Below, one piece after another: positions 1 to 4,699 of a stretch of DNA of 6,564 bases. Numbering within the stretch: position 1 is the stretch's first letter; each line of letters opens with the position of its first letter. A program made the position numbers and the translations under genes. The notes under the pieces are model-generated. The model ran no database searches and was not told the DNA's origin. It worked only from the letters and a program-made list of their open reading frames with translations. This DNA is from Bacteroidales bacterium (GTDB lineage: Bacteria; Bacteroidota; Bacteroidia; Bacteroidales; UBA1402), in the NCBI GenBank assembly GCA_012511135.1, contig JAAZGQ010000489.1, positions 1 through 6,564 of the forward strand. Direction: 5' to 3'.

Positions 1-857
1 CTATAGAGTACGATTACTTTGATCCGGTTCAACTCAAAGCCACTCTGGAAACCAAGCTGGTTCCAGGCCTGTTTTTTGCCGGACAAATTAACGGCACCAC
101 CGGTTACGAAGAAGCGGGCGGCCAGGGCCTGGTAGCAGGTGTCAACGCTCATATCTTTTGTCATGGAGGCAATGAATTTATTTTAAACAGGAACGAAGCC
201 TACATAGGTGTTCTCATTGACGATTTAATCAACAAAGGCGTTGACGAGCCTTACCGCATGTTTACTTCCAGAGCTGAATACCGTATTTTATTACGACAGG
301 ACGACGCTGATGCCCGTCTTACCGAAAAGTCGTATGCTCTGGGGCTGGCAAGCTCCGAACGACTGAATCTTTGGAAAGAAAAACAAAAAGAAATTCATAG
401 CCTGCTGCAATTTGCCCGTCAATATTCCATCAAAGCCAAATATATAAACACAGCCCTCGAGGGATTGGATACCACACCGCTAAGGCAAGGTGTCCGTTTA
501 AGCGACCTGATTTTAAGGCCGCAATTATCTTTTAATCTCTTAAAAGAGCATATTCCTGCGCTTAAAAACCAGATAGAACAAATTCCTAATCGTCGGGAAG
601 AAATTGTCGAAGCCGCCGAAATTCAAATCAAATATCAGGGCTATATAGAACGCGAGCAATTGCAGGCAGAAAAGATACAGCGCCTCGATAATATTCGCAT
701 CAAAGACAAGTTTGATTATCTGAGTCTCCAATCCTTGTCGTTCGAGGCCAGGCAAAAGCTAAACAAGATTCAACCCGAAACCTTGGGGCAAGCCAGTCGC
801 ATTCCCGGAATATCTCCCAGCGACATCAGTATCTTGCTGGTTTTACTGGGCAGATGA
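1..857 (+). CDS. mnmG: MnmG (GidA), tRNA uridine-5-carboxymethylaminomethyl modification enzyme, 3' part
   Basis: This is the C-terminal part of MnmG, the FAD-dependent partner of MnmE. Together they install the (carboxymethyl)aminomethyl group on U34 of certain tRNAs in the cytoplasm. The first full codon is at position 3 and 284 codons are visible before a TGA stop. The family is about 620-630 residues, so roughly the first 345 are missing, including the N-terminal dinucleotide-binding motif. Fragment residues 26-43 carry the hallmark AGQINGTTGYEEAGGQGL, whose usual form has EEAAAQGL; the Ala-to-Gly changes look tolerable. The family block RNEAYIGVLIDDL and then EPYRMFTSRAEYRILLRQDDAD follow. 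The C-terminal helical, MnmE-interacting region includes IKYQGYI and ends in the typical ISPSDISILLVLLGR. The ATG at 258 is an internal methionine, not a start. The reading frame is intact up to the window edge. Identification is very secure. Confidence 0.97.
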   Translation, partial: IEYDYFDPVQLKATLETKLVPGLFFAGQINGTTGYEEAGGQGLVAGVNAHIFCHGGNEFILNRNEAYIGVLIDDLINKGVDEPYRMFTSRAEYRILLRQDDADARLTEKSYALGLASSERLNLWKEKQKEIHSLLQFARQYSIKAKYINTALEGLDTTPLRQGVRLSDLILRPQLSFNLLKEHIPALKNQIEQIPNRREEIVEAAEIQIKYQGYIEREQLQAEKIQRLDNIRIKDKFDYLSLQSLSFEARQKLNKIQPETLGQASRIPGISPSDISILLVLLGR

Positions 858-865
858 GCCCTGTT

Positions 866-881
866 TGTTCCACGTGAAACA
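866..881. promoter_or_regulatory. parS site, ParB (Spo0J) binding sequence
   Basis: The 16-mer TGTTCCACGTGAAACA is a palindrome with a single asymmetric pair (positions 5 and 12) around a central CACGTG. It matches the consensus chromosomal parS, TGTTNCACGTGAAACA, known from Bacillus subtilis and found across many phyla. It lies 8 bases after the mnmG stop and 9 bases before the uvrC ATG, so it takes up about half of the gap and is not constrained by coding. ParB would load here as a CTP-dependent clamp and spread over mnmG and uvrC. parS sites normally cluster near oriC, so the site suggests an origin-proximal position. ParA, ParB and the origin are not in this window. A chance exact match to a 16-mer in 6.5 kb is very unlikely. 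Confidence 0.88.
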
Positions 882-890
882 TTTAAGCCG

Positions 891-2738
891 ATGCAAAAGC
901 CTTCTTTACATATAAACCAAATTTTGAGTGGACTGCCAGAGCTTCCGGGCATTTATCAGTATCTGGGAGAAGAAGGTCAAATCATCTATGTAGGCAAGGC
1001 GAAGAATTTAAAAAAAAGAGTCCTCTCCTACTTTAACAAAACACATACTGATTCTCCTAAAACAGCTGTGCTGGTCAAAAAAATCAAAGACATTCGCTAC
1101 ACAGTGGTTGAGAATGAACAAGACGCTCTCTTGTTGGAGAACAACCTGATAAAAGAACATCAGCCAAGATATAACGTCTTGCTTAAAGACGATAAAACCT
1201 ACCCCAGCATTTGTATTAAAAACGAAAGATTTCCCAGAGTATTCCTGACTCGCAGAATTCTTAAAGACGGCTCAGAGTATTATGGCCCTTACAGCTCTGT
1301 TCCCATGGCTAAAGTGATATTGGATTTAATAGGCAAAATGCACCCACTTAGAAGCTGTAGACTGGATTTATCTGAAAACAAAATACAGGCCGGGAAATAC
1401 CGGGTTTGCCTGGATTATCATATAAAAAAATGCCTGGGCCCCTGTGTTGGGTTGCAGTCAGAGGCAGATTACAATAAAAATATTGATCATATACGACATA
1501 TTCTCAAGGGCAATCTTGAAACCGTAGAAAACAAATTAAAAAAGGAAATCAATGAGCACGCTGATGCCTTAAGGTTCGAAAAAGCACAAGTCTGTAAAAC
1601 AAAATTGGAATTGCTGGATTTGTACCGCAGTAAATCCTTTATCGTAAATTCAAACATCAAAGAATTAGACGTTTTTAGTTGGGATGAAAGCGACAATGCC
1701 GCTTTCATAAATTACATACACGTTCACAATGGCTGCATTGTGCAGACTTTCACTTTTGAATACCGTAAAAAAATTGAAGAAGACAAAGAATCTTTGCTTG
1801 CAAGTGGTATTTATGAGATGCGGAGACGCTTCAACAGCAAAAGCAAAGAAATTATCGTACCCTTTATCCCTTCCATGGAATTGGAGAATGTTCAATTTCG
1901 CGTTCCCAGGCAGGGAGACAGGAAAAAACTACTGGATTTATCAAAAAACAACGTACGTCAATATAAAATCGATCTGCTCAAACAAGAAGAAAAACTAAAT
2001 CCCGAACAACGAAGCACCCGAATATTGCAAAGATTGAAAACAGACCTGCATCTTGAAGAATTGCCCGTCCATATTGAGTGTTTTGATAATTCCAATATTC
2101 AGGGCAGCAACCCTGTTGCCTCTTGTGTTGTTTTTAAAAAAGCCAAAGCTTCCAAACGGGACTACAGGCATTTCAGCATAAAAACAGTATCAGGAATAGA
2201 TGACTTTGCCTCCATGAAAGAAGTAGTTATTAGACGGTATACACGCCTGGTCAAAGAAGAACAGGAATTACCTCAATTAATAATTGTAGATGGTGGTAAG
2301 GGCCAGCTAAGTGCCGCTGTTGAAGCTCACAAAAATATAATTGAGATTGGGGAAAAAGAAAATATCTCCGAGTCTATTCTGGAAAAAGTTCGCTCAATCA
2401 GAATAATTGGAATTGCTAAGCGACTGGAAGAAATTTATTTTCCACACGATTCTACCCCTCTGTATTTGAACAAAAATTCTGAAAGTTTGAAATTAATTCA
2501 GCAAATGCGGGACGAAGCGCATCGTTTTGGTATAAGTTTTCATCGTAATCTTAGAAGCAAAGTTCAGATAAAATCCGAACTTGACGAGATACCAGGTATC
2601 GGCAGCAATACAAAAAATTTGCTCCTGAAACATTTCAAAAGCCTGAAAAAAATTCGCGAAGCCAATCGCGATGAATTAGAAAAAATTGTAGGCAAAGCTA
2701 AATCCTACAGTATAATCAATTTTTATAAATCAAAATGA
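891..2738 (+). CDS. uvrC: UvrC, excinuclease ABC subunit C
   Basis: UvrC is the nuclease of nucleotide excision repair; it is recruited by UvrB at a lesion and cuts the damaged strand on both sides. The 615-residue length is normal. The N-terminal GIY-YIG domain spans about residues 15-95, with GIY at 20-22, YVG at 33-35, Arg43 and Glu83 as probable active-site residues; it makes the 3' incision. A four-cysteine cluster (C156, C173, C181, C185) matches the one that binds an iron-sulfur cluster in E. coli UvrC. A UVR/UvrB-binding helix region lies at about 205-245. The RNase H-like 5' nuclease domain shows FDNSNIQG with D399, GIDDF with D438, IIVDGGKGQ with D467, and H544 in DEAHRFGI. A helix-hairpin-helix DNA-binding domain closes the protein (about 562-612, IPGIGSNTKNLLL). 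The ATG at 891 is the only ATG/GTG/TTG start after the in-frame mnmG stop that precedes the GIY domain. No Shine-Dalgarno is visible. Its end overlaps dtd by 4 bases. Confidence 0.98.
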   Translation: MQKPSLHINQILSGLPELPGIYQYLGEEGQIIYVGKAKNLKKRVLSYFNKTHTDSPKTAVLVKKIKDIRYTVVENEQDALLLENNLIKEHQPRYNVLLKDDKTYPSICIKNERFPRVFLTRRILKDGSEYYGPYSSVPMAKVILDLIGKMHPLRSCRLDLSENKIQAGKYRVCLDYHIKKCLGPCVGLQSEADYNKNIDHIRHILKGNLETVENKLKKEINEHADALRFEKAQVCKTKLELLDLYRSKSFIVNSNIKELDVFSWDESDNAAFINYIHVHNGCIVQTFTFEYRKKIEEDKESLLASGIYEMRRRFNSKSKEIIVPFIPSMELENVQFRVPRQGDRKKLLDLSKNNVRQYKIDLLKQEEKLNPEQRSTRILQRLKTDLHLEELPVHIECFDNSNIQGSNPVASCVVFKKAKASKRDYRHFSIKTVSGIDDFASMKEVVIRRYTRLVKEEQELPQLIIVDGGKGQLSAAVEAHKNIIEIGEKENISESILEKVRSIRIIGIAKRLEEIYFPHDSTPLYLNKNSESLKLIQQMRDEAHRFGISFHRNLRSKVQIKSELDEIPGIGSNTKNLLLKHFKSLKKIREANRDELEKIVGKAKSYSIINFYKSK

Positions 2739-3190
2739 AAGCCGTCATACAAAGAGTCATCAAAGCCTCTGTCAGTGTAAATGGAGAATTATTCGGCAGC
2801 ATTAACAAAGGTCTGCTGGTCTTAATTGGGATTGAAGAAAAAGATGAAATCGGCGATATGAACTGGATGGCCGAAAAAATATGTAATCTCCGGATTTTTA
2901 ACGATGAGAAGGGGGTAATGAACCTTTCAATCAAACAAGATGGAGGGAATCTGCTTATTATCAGTCAATTCACCTTGTGCGCAAACACACAAAAAGGACA
3001 TCGCCCTTCGTATATTAAAGCCGCAAAGCCTGAGAGGGCAAAAGATATGTATGAAGACTTTTGTAGACTTTGCAGTACAATTCTAAACAAAAAGACAGAA
3101 CAAGGTGTTTTTGGTGCCCATATGTTAGTTGAATTAATCAACGATGGCCCGGTTACCATTTTGCTGGATTCTAAAGACAAAAAACAATGA
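2735..3190 (+). CDS. dtd: D-aminoacyl-tRNA deacylase Dtd
   Basis: Dtd hydrolyses D-aminoacyl-tRNAs (such as D-Tyr-tRNA) and also glycine mischarged on tRNA-Ala, preventing D-residues and misacylated glycine from reaching the ribosome. It is a cytoplasmic homodimer. The 151 residues match the usual length of about 145-150. It opens with the typical MKAVIQRVIKASVSVNGE. The catalytic SQFTL motif is at residues 77-81, and the cross-subunit Gly-cisPro motif is seen as NDGPVT at 136-141 (G138-P139), as in the bacterial DTD1 family. The tail is lysine-rich. Its ATG overlaps the uvrC TGA in an ATGA tetranucleotide, and its own TGA overlaps the next start in the same way. This supports translational coupling in a uvrC-dtd-mazG operon and fixes the start with confidence. 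Confidence 0.97.
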   Translation: MKAVIQRVIKASVSVNGELFGSINKGLLVLIGIEEKDEIGDMNWMAEKICNLRIFNDEKGVMNLSIKQDGGNLLIISQFTLCANTQKGHRPSYIKAAKPERAKDMYEDFCRLCSTILNKKTEQGVFGAHMLVELINDGPVTILLDSKDKKQ

Positions 3191-3522
3191 CTTTAAAAGA
3201 AGCTCAAATTCAAGTAGATGAATGGATTAAACAATACGGTGTTCGCTATTTCAGCGAATTGACCAATATGGCCTTACTGAGCGAAGAAGTGGGCGAAGTA
3301 GCCAGAATAATTGCACGTGAATACGGAGAACAATCTAAAAAAGCCTCTGAAAGATCAGCAAATCTTGGCGATGAATTGGCCGATGTATTATGGGTATTGA
3401 TTTGTCTGGCCAATCAAACCGGAATAGATTTAGAGCAGGCTTTTGCCGAAAACATGAGGAAAAAAACCTTACGCGATAACAGCAGACATCAGGAAAACCC
3501 AAAACTAAAATCAAGTCTTTAG
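3187..3522 (+). CDS. MazG-like nucleotide pyrophosphohydrolase
   Basis: This is a small all-alpha NTP-PPase of the MazG superfamily (111 residues, single domain, unlike the two-domain E. coli MazG). Family members hydrolyse nucleoside triphosphates to monophosphate and pyrophosphate with Mg2+, removing non-canonical or surplus nucleotides; the real substrate here is unknown. The metal-binding signature is clear: EEVGE at residues 33-37 (E33, E34, E37) followed by GDELADVLW with E63 and D66, that is EExxE then ExxD. The stretch YGVRYFSELTNMALLSEEVGEVARIIA is typical of Bacteroidota versions. The C-terminal tail (about 95-111) is polar and probably flexible. The start ATG overlaps the dtd stop by 4 bases. 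Its place after uvrC and dtd suggests a house-cleaning role beside repair and tRNA proofreading. The fold is very secure; no specific gene symbol is justified. Confidence 0.93.
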   Translation: MTLKEAQIQVDEWIKQYGVRYFSELTNMALLSEEVGEVARIIAREYGEQSKKASERSANLGDELADVLWVLICLANQTGIDLEQAFAENMRKKTLRDNSRHQENPKLKSSL

Positions 3523-3535
3523 CGTAAAACAGGCA

Positions 3536-3578
3536 TTCAAAATCTTAGTTTTTTAGAAAGAACTAAGCTCGTTTTGAA
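3536..3578. terminator. Bidirectional terminator-like hairpin between convergent genes
   Basis: A perfect inverted repeat, CTTAGTT (3544-3550) and AACTAAG (3561-3567), can extend inward by a G-T pair and two A-T pairs to a TAGA tetraloop. Outside it a second pair of arms, TTCAAAA (3536-3542) and TTTTGAA (3572-3578), flanks the core with 1 base on one side and 4 on the other. The structure lies 13 bases after the mazG-like stop and directly after the polyprenyl synthase stop on the other strand. The outer arms supply T-rich runs on both strands (TTTTGAA rightward, ATTTTGAA leftward). The stem is AT-rich, so it is a weak intrinsic terminator by E. coli standards, but symmetry and position favour a shared terminator. 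Confidence 0.6.
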
Positions 3579-3579
3579 A

Positions 3580-4560
3580 TTATACACTGCGATTTGCCAC
3601 ATATTCCAGGCAGAGTCTCAACGATTCGCGGGCTTCTGACTTGGGTATTTCTGAGAGAATTAAAAGAGCTTTTTCCTTGTATTCATCCATCTTTTTAGAT
3701 AAATACTCCAGGCCGCCGGAACTGATGGCAAATTTATACATTCTTCGGACATTGTGTTTGGTAAAATGGCCATTTGCCAGTATATCACGAAAAGGTTTTA
3801 CTTTTTTTGGATCGCTTTGCTCCAATGCATAGATGAGAGGCAGTGTCACCTTACCTTCGCGCAAATCGTTAGCAATTGGTTTTCCTGGTGTATTTCCAGC
3901 TTTATCTTGCAAAATATAATCGAAGGAATCGTCTTTTAATTGAAAAATCATACCCAGGTACTCCCCAAATAAAGCCATTCGCCGGACATCTTCAGGTTTT
4001 GCCGATGATGTCATAGCCCCAGCTTTGGCACAAAAAGCAAAAAGCTGGGCTGTTTTTTTGTTTATAATATTGAAATAACTTGCTTCAGAGGGGTTTTGTT
4101 GTTGGCTGGCATGTAGTTGTGCCAATTCTCCATCGGCCAGATTGGCTCCCAGCTTTCCAATATCTGCAATAATATCTAGTTGCCCGGATTGAGCGGCAAT
4201 TTCAATCACTTTGGATAAATAATAATCACCCGATAAGATGGCCACTTTGTTTTTCCAAATGGCGTTGATGGAATTTTTTGATCTTCGTTGATAGGTTTCG
4301 TCCACGACATCGTCGTGCAGCAGACTCGCGGAATGAAGAATTTGCAGGGCTGCAGCAATTGTAATCGCATTCTTCCCGACCGGGCCAAAAACTGCCGATG
4401 AAAGCAAAAGAATGGTCGGGCGGATTTCCTTGCCGAGCGATCCGTTTAGGTACTGTACCACTTGAGACAATATCGGATTGTCGGGCTCCAGGGCTTTCTT
4501 GTATGTTTGCTGATACAAAAGAAATTCCTTTTCGATGGGACGTCGAATCAGATCGATCAT
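3580..4560 (-). CDS. Long-chain trans-polyprenyl diphosphate synthase
   Basis: This class I isoprenyl diphosphate synthase (326 residues, full length) condenses isopentenyl diphosphate onto an allylic primer. All family landmarks are present: GKEIRP at 43-48, the first aspartate-rich motif LLHDDVVDE (D83, D84, D87) with R92-R93, KKT at 168-170, the second aspartate-rich motif QLKDDSFD (D210, D211, D214), and GKPIANDLREGKVTLPL at 226-242. The residues 4 and 5 before the first motif are small (A78, S79), not aromatic, which in this family permits products longer than C15-C20. I infer a C30-C40 synthase feeding menaquinone side-chain synthesis, but the exact length cannot be read from sequence, so I give no symbol. 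The gene converges on the MazG-like gene and diverges from polA. Start ATG is at 4560 with no Shine-Dalgarno. Confidence 0.95.
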   Translation of the reverse strand: MIDLIRRPIEKEFLLYQQTYKKALEPDNPILSQVVQYLNGSLGKEIRPTILLLSSAVFGPVGKNAITIAAALQILHSASLLHDDVVDETYQRRSKNSINAIWKNKVAILSGDYYLSKVIEIAAQSGQLDIIADIGKLGANLADGELAQLHASQQQNPSEASYFNIINKKTAQLFAFCAKAGAMTSSAKPEDVRRMALFGEYLGMIFQLKDDSFDYILQDKAGNTPGKPIANDLREGKVTLPLIYALEQSDPKKVKPFRDILANGHFTKHNVRRMYKFAISSGGLEYLSKKMDEYKEKALLILSEIPKSEARESLRLCLEYVANRSV

Positions 4561-4578
4561 TTTAAAATAATTAGGTTA

Positions 4579-4608
4579 CAAATTTAAGGATAATTCCTAT
4601 CATACACA
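4579..4608 (-). promoter_or_regulatory. Candidate Bacteroidota-type promoter for the polyprenyl synthase gene
   Basis: Read on the minus strand, TAAATTTG (4586 down to 4579) fits the Bacteroides -7 consensus TAnnTTTG at all defined positions. About 18 bases upstream is TGTG (4608 to 4605), a partial match to the TTTG -33 box. Transcription would begin near 4572, giving a leader of only about a dozen bases before the ATG at 4560. The -7 box is good, the -33 box weak. Confidence 0.42.
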
Positions 4609-4639
4609 TAATAGCCGGTTTAAAAAAACCAGCTTACTA

Positions 4640-4674
4640 TTTTAAGTGAAATCTTGCTATATTTTATACCTTTA
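4640..4674 (+). promoter_or_regulatory. Weak candidate promoter for polA
   Basis: Two overlapping near-matches to the TAnnTTTG -7 box occur: TATATTTT (4658-4665) and TACCTTTA (4667-4674), each with one mismatch at the last base. TTTT at 4640-4643 lies about where a -33 TTTG box would be for the second. None is a full match, so the exact polA promoter is uncertain; the leader would be about 20-30 bases. Confidence 0.25.
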
Positions 4675-4699
4675 CCGTCTAATCAATTCAATTTTGAAT

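Larger units (their letters stand above)
4561..4699. promoter_or_regulatory. Divergent intergenic region, polyprenyl synthase / polA
   Basis: These 139 AT-rich bases must hold the start signals for both divergent genes. No ORF or RNA gene is visible. Two small symmetric elements stand out. One is AGGA-TAAT-TCCT at 4587-4598, directly upstream of the leftward -7 box. The other is the hairpin GGTTT-AAAA-AAACC at 4617-4630, extendable by GC/GC outer pairs (4614-4615 with 4632-4633) across one mismatch. Either could be an operator, but the repeats are short and may be chance in AT-rich DNA. Confidence 0.6.

Noticed and set aside
258..857. A separate 199-residue gene starting at ATG 258
   Set aside because: The same frame is open upstream to the window edge and encodes the conserved MnmG AGQINGTTGYEEA block, so ATG 258 is an internal Met of mnmG.
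1665..1998. Overlapping open frames within uvrC (1665-1895 leftward, 1729-1998 rightward)
   Set aside because: They lie in the middle of an intact UvrC, have no recognisable domain and no start signals.
3309..3324. A second CACGTG core (3314-3319) as a possible further parS site
   Set aside because: Only about 10 of 16 positions fit parS, the outer arms do not match, and the bases encode the conserved IAREYGE stretch of the MazG-like protein.
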